Shown here one piece after another: positions 53,183 through 63,019 of a stretch of DNA of 64,000 nt. The notes beneath the pieces were generated by a model, which worked only from the letters and a program-made list of their open reading frames with translations, had not been told where the DNA came from and did no database searches. This DNA is from Streptomyces tuirus (GTDB lineage: Bacteria > Actinomycetota > Actinomycetes > Streptomycetales > Streptomycetaceae). The stretch spans positions 2,236,501 to 2,300,500 of the forward strand of contig JAGTPG010000002.1 in assembly GCA_018195615.1 (NCBI GenBank), read 5' to 3'. Both the position numbers and the translations under genes were made by a program. The number at the start of each line of letters is the position of its first letter. The stretch's first letter is position 1.

Positions 53183-54285
53183 TCGAGCCCGTAGACCCGG
53201 CGCGCGTTCCCCGACGCCAGCATCCCCGCGACCCGCTGCGCGTCGGCCAGTGACCAGGCGCCTTCGGCGACCCAGGTGCCGAGCACCCGGCCGAGGGCCT
53301 CGCGGAACAGCCGGGCGCCCACCACGTGCAGTTCGGGCAGCCCCTGGGCGCCGCTGGAGAAGAGGATCTTGCCGAACGGGGCCAGCTCCAGAATCTCCGC
53401 GAGGACGGTCGCGGCCCGGGCGCCGGTGCGGGCCAGGGCGGCCCCGCAGTCGACGTAGACGTGCGGGAAGACGCCGGCCAGGTGGGCGGCGTGCCGGTGG
53501 TACGGGTAGCCGTGCAGCAGGATCAGGTCGGTGCCGAGCCCGGCCGTCGCCCGCACGAAGTCCGTCAGCAGCACCGGGTCCGTACGGTCGATGCGCAGGC
53601 CGGGTGCCCCGAGCCCCGCGTGCAGCTGGAGCGGCAGCCCCGAGGCGACGGCGCTCCACAGCAGGTGCCGCAGCAGCACGGGGTCGCTCAGCTCCCCGCC
53701 GACACCGCGCCCGGCGAGCCAGCGGCCCACCGCCCCTCGCACCTCCCCCGGCCCGGGCGGCTCCGGCGCGAGCGCGAGGCCGTGCCGTACGCCCGCGACG
53801 GAGGTGAAGGCGACGGCGTTCGCGGCGGCGGCGTGCACGGACTCGGCGAGGTTGGCGAGGAAGGACTCGACGGTCCCGGAGGTGTCGGCGACCTGCTCGG
53901 CGAGGAGTTCCAGGCGGACGATCTCATGGGCCCCGGCGGCTCCTGCCGAGGCCAGCTCGCCGGGTTCCGTCAGATCACCGGGCAGCCCCGTGTCGACCAG
54001 GTAGGTCGTGATGCCGCTGCCGCGCAGGAGTCGACGGCCGGACTCCAGGACGCCGAGTTCGCGGCGGCGGGCGAGGTAGCGGGCGGGTGTGCAGTGCGGT
54101 TCGAGGCCGAGCAGGGGTGGGCACCAGCGCCGCACGGCGAACCCGGTCTGAGTGTCGAAGAGGGTGGTGCCGGGGGCGGGTGGGCCCTCTGTGCGGGAGA
54201 GGTGGGCCTCGAAGGTGCCGAGGCCCAGCTCTGTGCGGAGTACTCCGTGGCAGTACTGGTCCACCAGTGACGGCGTTTCGATCAT
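53179..54285 (-). CDS. amidohydrolase-superfamily protein (FluG-like)
   Basis: 368 residues. It has the N-terminal strand LVDQYCHGVLRTELGLGTF and, in the middle, LPLQLHAGLGAPGLRIDRTD with metal-ligand His, LILLHGYPYHRHAAHLAGVF, VYVDCGAAL and, at the end, KILFSSGAQGLPELHVVG followed by SGNARRVYGLD. This is the layout of amidohydrolase-2/FluG-type proteins that hydrolyse or decarboxylate small amides. Substrate unknown. Its stop codon and the ctaA stop share the same CTAG tetramer (53179-53182), a very tight convergent end. Confidence 0.82.
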   Translation of the reverse strand: MIETPSLVDQYCHGVLRTELGLGTFEAHLSRTEGPPAPGTTLFDTQTGFAVRRWCPPLLGLEPHCTPARYLARRRELGVLESGRRLLRGSGITTYLVDTGLPGDLTEPGELASAGAAGAHEIVRLELLAEQVADTSGTVESFLANLAESVHAAAANAVAFTSVAGVRHGLALAPEPPGPGEVRGAVGRWLAGRGVGGELSDPVLLRHLLWSAVASGLPLQLHAGLGAPGLRIDRTDPVLLTDFVRATAGLGTDLILLHGYPYHRHAAHLAGVFPHVYVDCGAALARTGARAATVLAEILELAPFGKILFSSGAQGLPELHVVGARLFREALGRVLGTWVAEGAWSLADAQRVAGMLASGNARRVYGLD

Positions 54286-54400
54286 CCGGGCCTCCCGGTG
54301 TGGACCCTGTTGCTCTCAAGGGTCCTAACGGGTGAACCGGGTTTGAGGTCGCGGTCCCGGGGTGGGGTGTCAGTGTTGTTCGGCGGGTGCGGACCGTATG

Positions 54401-54429
54401 TGGTTGCTCGCGCAGTTCCCCGCGCCCCC
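54401..54429. repeat. intergenic repeat copy 4 (inverted)
   Basis: TGGTTGCTCGCGCAGTTCCC followed by CGCGCCCCC: the reverse complement of the element at 15303, 22232 and 31870. A run of seven A follows. Confidence 0.7.
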
Positions 54430-54441
54430 AAAAAAACCAGG

Positions 54442-54774
54442 TCAGTCGTTCTTCGGGCCGCCCACCTGGATCCCCGCCATGCGCGACCACTCGTAGCGGC
54501 CCGTCTTGACCTTCGCGGCGAATTCGCCGTCGAAGGACTCGTGGCGGGTGATGCCCGACTTCTCCACGGCCTTCTCGGCGATCTCGTGGGAGGGGGCGAC
54601 CAGGTCGCCCCAGTTGCCGTCCTCGCCCACGAGGACGATGCGGGCGCCGCGTTCGCCGAGGTAGGCGACCTGGCCCTCGGCGCCGCCGTGGGCCTTGGAG
54701 AAGGAGGTGATCTGCTTGGCGAGCCGGGCGACCTTGCGCTCGGCCTTCGGGTCAACCTGCTGCGTGTCTGCCAT
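54442..54774 (-). CDS. small conserved hypothetical protein
   Basis: 110 residues, soluble. It starts MADTQQVDPKAERKVARLAK and has QVAYLGERGARIVLVGEDGN, WGDLVAPSHEIAEKAVEKSG and the conserved end YEWSRMAGIQVGGPKND. I recall orthologues next to ctaB in other Streptomyces, but no function. The ATG at 54774 is preferred to an upstream one. Confidence 0.7.
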   Translation of the reverse strand: MADTQQVDPKAERKVARLAKQITSFSKAHGGAEGQVAYLGERGARIVLVGEDGNWGDLVAPSHEIAEKAVEKSGITRHESFDGEFAAKVKTGRYEWSRMAGIQVGGPKND

Positions 54775-54843
54775 GGTCAGGATGCTACTCACGAGTAGAT
54801 CGACTGGCGAGAGCAGGGCCCTGTAACGTACGTCAGCGCTACG

Positions 54844-55791
54844 TCAGCGCAGGAAGGGGTCGACCGCGACCGCCACGAACAGCAGCGACACGTAGGTGAT
54901 CGACCAGTGGAACAGGCGCATCTCCTTCAGCTTCGCGCCCGTCACCTCCGCCTTCGCGCGGTTCTGCAGGCCGTGCGCCTCCCAGAGCCAGAAGCCGCCC
55001 GCCAGCAGCGCCACCGACGTGTAGAACCAGCCGGTGTAGCCGAGCGGGGTCAGCAGGAGCGAGACGGCGACCATGACCCAGCTGTAGATCACGATCTGCT
55101 TGGCGACCACCTTGTTGGAGGCGACCACCGGCAGCATCGGCACGCCCACGCGCGCGTAGTCCTCCTTCACCTTCATGGACAGCGGCCAGTAGTGCGGCGG
55201 CGTCCAGAAGAACATGACGAGGAACAGGATGATCGGCGCCCACGACATCGAGTTCGTGACGGAGGACCAGCCGATCAGCACGGGCAGGCAGCCGGCGATG
55301 CCGCCCCACACGATGTTCTGCGAGGTGCGGCGCTTGAGGATCATCGTGTAGACGACCACGTAGAAGAGGAGCGCGCCGAGCGAGAGCCAGGCGCTCAGCC
55401 AGTTCACCGTGAGGCCGAACAGCAGCGTGGAGGTGATCGCCAGGGTGATGCCGAAGGCGAGGCACTCGCGCGGGCTGACCATGCCGGTGACCAGCGGGCG
55501 CTGCGAGGTGCGGTCCATGAGCGCGTCGATGTCGCGGTCGATGTACATGTTCAGCGCGTTGGCGCCGCCCGCCGACATGTAGCCGCCGAGGCAGGTCAGC
55601 AGCACCAGCGTCAGGTCGGGCACACCCTGCTCCGCCAGGAACATCACCGGCACCGTGGTGATCAGCAGCAGCTCGATGATCCGCGGCTTGGTGAGAGCCA
55701 CGAACGCCTTGACACGGGCCCCGAACGGCCGGTGGGCCGGGCTCTGGTCCGTCCCGAGCATCCCCGCTGGACGGGATTCAACGGCCGTCAC
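54844..55791 (-). CDS. ctaB: protohaem IX farnesyltransferase CtaB
   Basis: 315 residues, UbiA-type prenyltransferase with about nine helices, making haem O from haem B. The two Asp-rich sites are NALNMYIDRDIDALMDRT and YVVVYTMILKRRTSQNIVW near the second. Also typical are FVALTKPRIIELLLITTVPV and FWTPPHYWPLSMKVKEDYA. The GTG at 55791 opens TAVESRPAGMLGTDQ; much longer readings are antisense to tkt. It is divergent from tkt. Confidence 0.93.
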   Translation of the reverse strand: MTAVESRPAGMLGTDQSPAHRPFGARVKAFVALTKPRIIELLLITTVPVMFLAEQGVPDLTLVLLTCLGGYMSAGGANALNMYIDRDIDALMDRTSQRPLVTGMVSPRECLAFGITLAITSTLLFGLTVNWLSAWLSLGALLFYVVVYTMILKRRTSQNIVWGGIAGCLPVLIGWSSVTNSMSWAPIILFLVMFFWTPPHYWPLSMKVKEDYARVGVPMLPVVASNKVVAKQIVIYSWVMVAVSLLLTPLGYTGWFYTSVALLAGGFWLWEAHGLQNRAKAEVTGAKLKEMRLFHWSITYVSLLFVAVAVDPFLR

Positions 55792-56142
55792 GCACACCCC
55801 TACAGAGACATCCCAGCAAGCCTCACCCGTGTGAAGTACCGGTAAAGGCTCGCGCGTACCACGCCACTTTAGACGTTGCCCAGAGTCGGACATTCGCGGG
55901 GTCGGGTCGTGTTGGGAGGGGGCTTCCGAAGGGCACGTGGAAGCTCGATTGAGCACCCGGATGAGCGGCTCCGTATTCACTTGCCGAATGCGGTACGGCC
56001 CAGTCAGGAAGCGGATCGCAACGAGTCCCGGCACTCTGGAGTGACTCGAAAGAACGCACGTCCCACGGGGGTAGGCTCGACTGCGGCCGGTGGGCGCCCC
56101 GATACACCGGCATCCGACTTGTGAGAGGAGCCCTGACCCAGG
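55792..56142. other. divergent ctaB/tkt promoter region
   Basis: 351 bases with no gene. TAGGCT at 56072-56077 is a plausible -10 for tkt. The tkt ribosome site is likely AGAGGAG near 56,123-56,129, about 13 bases from the GTG. No convincing operator seen. Confidence 0.5.
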
Positions 56143-58230
56143 GTGAGCACCAAGCCGACCACCACAGACCTCGAGTGGACCGAGTTGGACCAGCGGGCCG
56201 TCGACACCGCGCGTGTCCTGGCCGCCGATGCCGTACAGAAGGTCGGTAACGGCCATCCGGGTACGGCGATGAGCCTGGCGCCTGCCGCCTACACCCTCTT
56301 CCAGAAGGTGATGCGGCACGACCCGGCGGACGCCGACTGGGTCGGGCGCGACCGCTTCGTGCTGTCCGCCGGCCACTCGTCCCTGACCCTCTACACCCAG
56401 CTGTACCTGGCCGGCTTCGGCCTGGAGCTGGACGACCTGAAGTCCTTCCGCACCTGGGGTTCGAAGACCCCCGGCCACCCCGAGTACGGGCACACCACCG
56501 GTGTGGAGACCACGACCGGCCCGCTCGGCCAGGGTGTGGCGAACGCGGTGGGCATGGCGATGGCCGCCCGCTACGAGCGCGGACTGTTCGACCCTCAGGC
56601 ACAGCAGGGCGAGTCCCCCTTCGACCACTTCATCTACTGCATCGCCGGTGACGGCTGCCTCCAGGAGGGCATCTCCGCCGAGGCGTCCTCGCTGGCCGGG
56701 CACCAGAAGCTCGGCAACCTGATCCTGCTGTGGGACGACAACCACATCTCGATCGAGGGCGACACCGAGACGGCCGTCTCCGAGGACACCGCTCTGCGGT
56801 ACGAGGCCTACGGCTGGCACGTGCAGCGTGTGGAGCCGAAGGCCGACGGCGACCTGGACCCGGCCGCGATCTTCGAGGCGGTCCAGAAGGCCAAGGCCGT
56901 CACGGACCGGCCGTCGTTCATCGCGATGCGCTCGATCATCGCCTGGCCGGCCCCGAACGCGCAGAACACCGAGGCCGCGCACGGCTCGGCACTCGGCGAC
57001 GACGAGGTCGCCGCCACCAAGCGGGTGCTGGGCTTCGACCCGGAGCAGTCCTTCGAGGTCGCGGGCGAGGTCATCGAGCACACCCGCAAGGCGCTGGAGC
57101 GGGGCCAGGCGGCCCGCGCGGTGTGGGAGAAGGCGTACCAGCAGTGGCGGGACAACAACCCCGAGCGGGCCGCCGAGTACGACCGGATCGCCAAGGGTGA
57201 GCTGCCCACCGGCTGGGAGGAGAAGATCCCGGTCTTCGAGGTCGGCAAGGGCGTGGCCACGCGTGCGGCGTCCGGCAAGGTGCTGCAGGCGCTCGGCGCC
57301 GTCGTTCCCGAGCTGTGGGGCGGCTCGGCGGACCTGGCCGGCTCGAACAACACCACGATCGACAAGACGTCGTCGTTCCTCCCGGCGGACAACCCGCTGC
57401 CGGAGGCGGACCCGTACGGGCGCACGATCCACTTCGGTATCCGCGAGCACGCGATGGCCGCCGAGATGAACGGCATCGCGCTGCACGGCAACACCCGGAT
57501 CTACGGCGGCACGTTCCTGGTGTTCTCCGACTACATGCGCAACGCGGTGCGGCTGTCGGCCCTGATGCACCTGCCGGTGACGTACGTGTGGACGCACGAC
57601 TCCATCGGCCTGGGCGAGGACGGCCCCACCCACCAGCCGATCGAGCACCTGGCGTCGCTGCGCGCGATCCCGGGCCTGAACATCGTGCGCCCGGCCGACG
57701 CCAACGAGACCGCGATCGCCTGGCGCGAGATCCTCCGCCGCTGGACGAAGGAGTTCGGCAAGGGCCAGCCGCACGGTCTGGCGCTGACCCGTCAGGGCGT
57801 GCCGACCTACGAGCCCGACGACGATGCCGCGCGCGGCGGTTACGTCCTGTTCGAGGCCGACGGCGGCGACGCCGAGGTGATCCTCATCGCCACCGGTTCG
57901 GAGGTGCACGTCGCCGTCGAGGCGCGCGAGCAGCTCCAGGGCGCCGGCGTGCCCACGCGCGTCGTGTCCATGCCGTCGGTGGAGTGGTTCGAGCAGCAGG
58001 ACCAGGGGTACCGGGACAGCGTCCTGCCGCCGTCCGTGAAGGCTCGTGTCGCGGTGGAGGCCGGTGTCGGCCTGACCTGGCACAAGTACGTCGGGGACGC
58101 CGGCCGCATCGTTTCCCTGGAGCACTTCGGTGCTTCGGCCGACGGCAAGGTGCTCTTCCGGGAGTTCGGCTTCACTGCCGAGAACGTGGCCGCCGCCGCC
58201 CGGGAATCGATCGCCGCAGCTCAGCGCTGA
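56143..58230 (+). CDS. tkt: transketolase
   Basis: 695 residues. The thiamine-pyrophosphate enzyme of the non-oxidative pentose phosphate pathway. Marks are KVGNGHPGTAMSLAPAAYTL, HTTGVETTTGPLGQGVANAV, the TPP/Mg motif IYCIAGDGCLQEGISAEASS, WDDNHISIEGDTETAVSED and FVFSDYMRNAVRLSALMHLP region with TGVDSIG-like HDSIGLGEDGPTHQPIEHL. GTG start at 56143 chosen by the usual N-terminus STKPTTTDLEWTELDQRAVD. First gene of tkt-tal-zwf-opcA-pgl. Confidence 0.96.
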   Translation: MSTKPTTTDLEWTELDQRAVDTARVLAADAVQKVGNGHPGTAMSLAPAAYTLFQKVMRHDPADADWVGRDRFVLSAGHSSLTLYTQLYLAGFGLELDDLKSFRTWGSKTPGHPEYGHTTGVETTTGPLGQGVANAVGMAMAARYERGLFDPQAQQGESPFDHFIYCIAGDGCLQEGISAEASSLAGHQKLGNLILLWDDNHISIEGDTETAVSEDTALRYEAYGWHVQRVEPKADGDLDPAAIFEAVQKAKAVTDRPSFIAMRSIIAWPAPNAQNTEAAHGSALGDDEVAATKRVLGFDPEQSFEVAGEVIEHTRKALERGQAARAVWEKAYQQWRDNNPERAAEYDRIAKGELPTGWEEKIPVFEVGKGVATRAASGKVLQALGAVVPELWGGSADLAGSNNTTIDKTSSFLPADNPLPEADPYGRTIHFGIREHAMAAEMNGIALHGNTRIYGGTFLVFSDYMRNAVRLSALMHLPVTYVWTHDSIGLGEDGPTHQPIEHLASLRAIPGLNIVRPADANETAIAWREILRRWTKEFGKGQPHGLALTRQGVPTYEPDDDAARGGYVLFEADGGDAEVILIATGSEVHVAVEAREQLQGAGVPTRVVSMPSVEWFEQQDQGYRDSVLPPSVKARVAVEAGVGLTWHKYVGDAGRIVSLEHFGASADGKVLFREFGFTAENVAAAARESIAAAQR

Positions 58231-58264
58231 CGCTCATATACGACACGTAGGAGATGGAATTTCC

Positions 58265-59383
58265 ATGACAGACGCACTCAAGCGCCTCTCCGAGGAAGGC
58301 GTCGCGATCTGGCTGGACGACCTGTCGCGCAAGCGGATCACGTCCGGCAACCTCGCCGAGCTGATCGACCAGCAGCACGTCGTGGGCGTCACCACCAACC
58401 CGTCGATCTTCCAGAAGGCGATCTCGCAGGGCGACGGCTACGACACGCAGCTGACCGACCTCGCCGCCCGCAAGGTCACCGTCGAAGAGGCCATCCGCAT
58501 GATCACGACGGCGGACGTCCGTGACGCCGCCGACATCCTGCGCCCCGTCTTCGACGCCACCGGTGGCCAGGACGGCCGGGTCTCGATCGAGGTCGACCCG
58601 CGCCTCGCGCACAACACCCGGGCCACGGTCGCCGAGGCCAAGCAGCTCGCCTGGCTGGTGGACCGGCCCAACACGCTCATCAAGATCCCGGCGACCGAGG
58701 CGGGCATCCCGGCCATCGCCGAGACCATCGGCCTGGGCATCAGCGTCAACGTCACGCTGATCTTCTCGCTGGAGCGCTACCGCCTGGTCATGGACGCGTT
58801 CCTGACCGGCCTGGAGAAGGCCAAGGAACGCGGTCTGGACCTGTCGCAGATCCACTCCGTGGCGTCGTTCTTCGTCTCCCGCGTGGACACCGAGATCGAC
58901 AAGCGGATCGACGCGCTGGGCACCGACGAGGCCAAGGCCGCGCGCGGCAAGGCCGGCGTCGCCAACGCCCGGCTGGCCTACCAGGCGTACGAGGAGGTCT
59001 TCTCCTCGGACCGCTGGAACGCCCTGGAGAAGGCGGGCGCCAACAAGCAGCGTCCGCTGTGGGCGTCCACCGGCGTGAAGGACAAGGCCTACAAGCCCAC
59101 CCTGTACGTCGACGAACTGGTCGCTCCGAACACGGTGAACACCATGCCGGAAGCAACCCTCTTCGCCACGGAGGAGCAGGGCGAGATCCGCGGCAACGCC
59201 ATCGCCGGCACGTACGAGCAGGCCCGGGCCGACCTCGACGCGGTCGAGCGGCTCGGGATCAAGTACGACGACGTGGTCCAGCTGCTGGAGGAAGAGGGCG
59301 TCGAGAAGTTCGAGGCGTCCTGGACCGACCTGCTGAAGTCGACCGAGGCCGAGCTTCAGCGCCTCGCCCCCTCGGAGGGCTGA
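58265..59383 (+). CDS. tal: transaldolase
   Basis: 372 residues, long actinobacterial transaldolase. Shows AIWLDDLSRKRITSGNLAEL, VVGVTTNPSIFQKAISQGD, the Schiff-base Lys in PNTLIKIPATEAGIPA, NVTLIFSLERYRLVMDAFL and RPLWASTGVKDKAYKPTLYV. TAGGAG lies 12 bases before the ATG. Follows tkt by 34 bases and precedes zwf by four. Confidence 0.96.
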   Translation: MTDALKRLSEEGVAIWLDDLSRKRITSGNLAELIDQQHVVGVTTNPSIFQKAISQGDGYDTQLTDLAARKVTVEEAIRMITTADVRDAADILRPVFDATGGQDGRVSIEVDPRLAHNTRATVAEAKQLAWLVDRPNTLIKIPATEAGIPAIAETIGLGISVNVTLIFSLERYRLVMDAFLTGLEKAKERGLDLSQIHSVASFFVSRVDTEIDKRIDALGTDEAKAARGKAGVANARLAYQAYEEVFSSDRWNALEKAGANKQRPLWASTGVKDKAYKPTLYVDELVAPNTVNTMPEATLFATEEQGEIRGNAIAGTYEQARADLDAVERLGIKYDDVVQLLEEEGVEKFEASWTDLLKSTEAELQRLAPSEG

Positions 59384-59387
59384 ACAG

Positions 59388-60910
59388 GTGTCGAGCAGCA
59401 ATCCGCTGCGTGACCCGGCGGACCGACGGCTCCCGCGTATCGCGGGGCCGTCGGGCCTGGTCATCTTCGGCGTCACGGGTGACCTGTCCCGCAAGAAGCT
59501 CATGCCGGCCGTGTACGACCTCGCCAACCGGGGTCTGCTGCCGCCGGGCTTCTCGCTCGTCGGCTTCGCGCGGCGCGAGTGGGCGCACGAGGACTTCGCG
59601 CAGGAGGTCCACGACGCGGTCAAGGAGCATGCACGCACGCCCTTCCGCGAGGAGGTCTGGCAGCAGCTCATCCAGGGCATGCGCTTCGTGCAGGGCACGT
59701 TCGACGACGACGACGCGTTCGAGCGGCTGCGCTCCACCATCGAGGAGCTGGACAAGGCGCAGGGCACGGGCGGCAACTTCGCCTTCTACCTGTCCGTCCC
59801 GCCGAAGTCCTTCCCGGTGGTGATCCAGCAGCTGAAGAAGCACGGGCTGGCCGACCAGACCGGCGGATCCTGGCGGCGCGCGGTCATCGAGAAGCCGTTC
59901 GGGCACAACCTCGCCTCGGCCGAGGAGCTCAACAAGGTCGTCCACGAGGTCTTCGCCCCGGACCAGGTTTTCCGCATCGACCACTACCTGGGCAAGGAGA
60001 CCGTCCAGAACATCCTGGCGCTGCGCTTCGCCAACACGATGTTCGAGCCGATCTGGAACCGGTCCCTGGTGGACCATGTGCAGATCACCATGGCCGAGGA
60101 CATCGGCATCGGCGGCCGGGCCGGCTACTACGACGGCATCGGCGCCGCCCGTGACGTCATCCAGAACCACCTGCTCCAGCTCCTGGCGCTGACCGCCATG
60201 GAGGAGCCGGCCTCCTTCGACGCGGACGCGCTGGCCGCCGAGAAGACCAAGGTGCTCGGCGCCGTGAAGCTGCCGAAGGACATGGGCCGGGACACCGTGC
60301 GCGCCCAGTACGCGGCGGGCTGGCAGGGCGGCACGAAGGTGCGCGGCTACCTGGAGGAGGACGGCATCAACGCCTCCTCCAAGACCGACACCTACGCCGC
60401 GATCAAGCTGGAGATCGACAACCGCCGCTGGGCGGGCGTCCCCTTCTATCTGCGCACCGGCAAGCGCCTGGGCCGCCGCGTCACCGAGATCGCGGTCGTG
60501 TTCCAGCGGGCCCCGCACTCCCCCTTCGACACGACGGCCACCGAGGAGCTCGGCTCCAACGCGATCGTCATCCGCGTCCAGCCGGACGAGGGTGTGACCG
60601 TCCGCTTCGGCTCGAAGGTCCCCGGCACGTCGATGGAGATCCGGGACGTGTCGATGGACTTCGCGTACGGCGAGTCCTTCACGGAGTCCAGCCCGGAGGC
60701 GTACGAGCGTCTCATCCTGGACGTCCTGCTCGGTGACTCGAACCTCTTCCCGCGCACCGAGGAGGTCGAGCTGTCCTGGAAGATCCTCGACCCGATCGAG
60801 GAGTACTGGGACAAGAACGGCAAGCCCGCCCAGTACCCGGCCGGTACGTGGGGCCCGTCGAGGCGGACGAAATGCTCGAGCGACACGGACGGAGCTGGCG
60901 CCGGCCATGA
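59388..60910 (+). CDS. zwf: glucose-6-phosphate 1-dehydrogenase (one apparent frameshift)
   Basis: 507 residues after restoring one C near 60,858. It makes NADPH and 6-phosphogluconolactone. The NADP site is IFGVTGDLSRKKLMPAVYDL; the signature RIDHYLGKETVQNI contains the catalytic His; EKPFGHNLASA and RTGKRLGRRVTEIAVVFQ bind substrate and cofactor. After repair the tail is PVEADEMLERHGRSWRRP with the stop overlapping opcA (ATGA); unrepaired, the last 20 residues are nonsense. The GTG at 59388 follows GGAGGG. Confidence 0.95.
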
Positions 60911-62006
60911 AAATTGACCTCACGGACACCACCGCCAGCAAGATCAACAAGGCGCTGGTGCAGGGCCGCCGGGCGATCGGCACCCCGGCGGTCGGCATGG
61001 TGCTCACGCTGGTCATCGTGACGGACGAGGAGAACGCCTACGACGCGCTGAAGGCCGCGAGCGACGCCGCGCACGAGCATCCCTCGCGCACGCTCGTGGT
61101 CATCAAGCGCGTCTCCCGCTCCCCCGCGACCGTACGCAGTCCCGCCTGGACGCCGAGGTCCGGGTCGGCGCCGACGCCGGCACCGGTGAGACGGTGGTGC
61201 TGCGGCTGTACGGCGAGGTCGCCGACCACGCCCAGTCGGTGGTGCTGCCGCTGCTGCTGCCGGACGCACCGGTGGTGGTGTGGTGGCCGGTGAACGCGCC
61301 GCTCGACCCGGCGAAGGACCCCCTGGGTGCCCTCGCCCAGCGCCGCGTCACCGACACCTACGCCTCCGAGCAGCCGGTACGGGATCTGGCCACCCGGTCC
61401 GGGACCTACACGCCCGGCGACACGGACCTGTCCTGGACCCGCATCACGCCCTGGCGTTCGATGCTGGCGGCGGCGCTCGACCAGGTCACCTGCGAGGTCA
61501 GGGCCGTCGAGGTGGAGGGCGAGGAGTTCAACCCGAGCTGTGAGCTGCTGGCGATGTGGCTCGCGGACCGGCTGGACGTCCCCGTGAAGCGCTCGCTGTC
61601 CAGCGGCCCCGGTCTGACGGCGGTCCGCATGGACACCAACTGCGGCCCGATCACACTGGACCGCGCGGACGGCTCCCTGGCCACCCTCTCCATCGAGGGC
61701 CAGCCGGACCGTGGAGTGGCGCTCAAGCGCCGGGACACGGCCGAGCTGATCGCGGAGGAGCTGCGGCGGCTGGACCCGGACGACACGTACGCGTCGGCGC
61801 TGCGGTACGGGGTGAACCGGCTGAAGTCTCCCAAAGGAGAGCAGGGAGATCAGGGAGAGCCCAAAAGTGACGGGCGAGCACGACTCGCCCTCCCCGCTCC
61901 CGTTGAGGCGGCTGCGAAAGCACCCGCTTCGCAAGCGACGGCGCAGGCACCGGTGAGGCAGGAACCGCCCGAGTTGGAACCGGTACGGAGGACGACGACG
62001 AAGTGA
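60907..62006 (+). CDS. opcA: glucose-6-phosphate dehydrogenase assembly protein OpcA (one apparent frameshift)
   Basis: 366 residues after restoring one base near 61,128. OpcA activates or assembles Zwf. The N-terminal MKIDLTDTTASKINKALVQG, GRRAIGTPAVGMVLTLVIVT and the core SRLDAEVRVGADAGTGETVV, VVLPLLLPDAPVVVWWPVNA, DLSWTRITPWRSMLAAALDQ are typical. The C-terminus has an extra Ala/Pro/Lys-rich tail of about 60 residues. Overlaps zwf (ATGA) and pgl (GTGA). Confidence 0.93.
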
Positions 62007-62787
62007 GTACGGCACCACAGCTGGTCGTGCACCGCGACAAGGAGCTGATGGCGCAGGCCGCGGCGGCCCGGCTGATCACCAGGATCGTCGACGCGCAGGC
62101 CTCCCGGGGCTCGGCGTCCGTGGTCCTGACGGGCGGCCGCAACGGCAACGGCCTGCTGGCCGCGATGGCGGCGGCGCCCGCCCGGGACGCCGTCGACTGG
62201 AGCCGGCTCGACCTCTGGTGGGGCGACGAACGCTTCCTTCCCGAGGGCGACCCCGAGCGCAACGTCACGCAGGCACGGGAGGCACTGCTCGACTCCGTGC
62301 CGCTCGACCCGAAGCGGGTGCACGCGATGCCCGCGTCGGACGGCCCTCACGGCGACGACGTGGACGCGGCGGCGGCCGCGTACGCGGAGGAACTGGCGGG
62401 GGCGGCGGGCCCGGAGAACCACGGTCCCGTACCGACGTTCGACGTGCTGATGCTGGGGGTCGGGCCGGACACGCATGTGGCCTCGCTGTTCCCGGAGTTG
62501 CCGGCGGTGCGCGAGACGGACCGTACGGTCGTGGGCGTCCACGGCGCGCCCAAGCCGCCGCCGACGCGGGTGACCCTGACGCTGCCGGCGATTCGCGCCG
62601 CCCGTGAGGTGTGGCTTCTCGCGGCCGGGGAGGACAAGGCCCAGGCGGCGGCGATCGCGTTGTCGGGCGCGGGCGAGATCCAGGCCCCGCGGCCGGGGCG
62701 TACGGCCGCAGCCGGACACTGTGGCTGCTGGACGGGGCGGCGGCTTCGCAGCTTCCGCGCTCGCTGTATCCGCCGGCTTCGGCGTGA
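62003..62787 (+). CDS. pgl: 6-phosphogluconolactonase (one apparent frameshift)
   Basis: 261 residues after restoring one base near 62,694. It hydrolyses the lactone made by Zwf. DevB-type features are SASVVLTGGRNGNGLLAAMA, LDLWWGDERFLPEGDPERNV, DVLMLGVGPDTHVASLFPEL and VTLTLPAIRAAREVWLLAAG. The repaired C-terminus reads AYGRSRTLWLLDGAAASQLP and ends PPASA. The GTG at 62003 overlaps the opcA stop. Confidence 0.94.
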
Positions 62788-63019
62788 CCGTCGCGGACGC
62801 CTGTCAACCTCATCACCGGAGCGGCTGGAGCCCCTGATCGAGGGGCCTCCGGCCGCTTCGGCGTTCTCGGTGTCCGACACCCTGTAACACACCTCGGGGG
62901 TGGCAGGTGCATTGTTCGCCAGGGCCCCGGCGGCTTTCCGAACAATTCCGTCGGCGCTGGACTGGCGGGTGACTGCAGGGCGGCGACGGGCGGCCGGGCG
63001 GGAGTGAAGGAGGGTCCGG

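Noticed and set aside
54844..58125. 1,093-codon minus-strand frame
   Set aside because: Only its last 315 codons are ctaB; the rest is antisense to tkt and has no ribosome site or protein-like composition.
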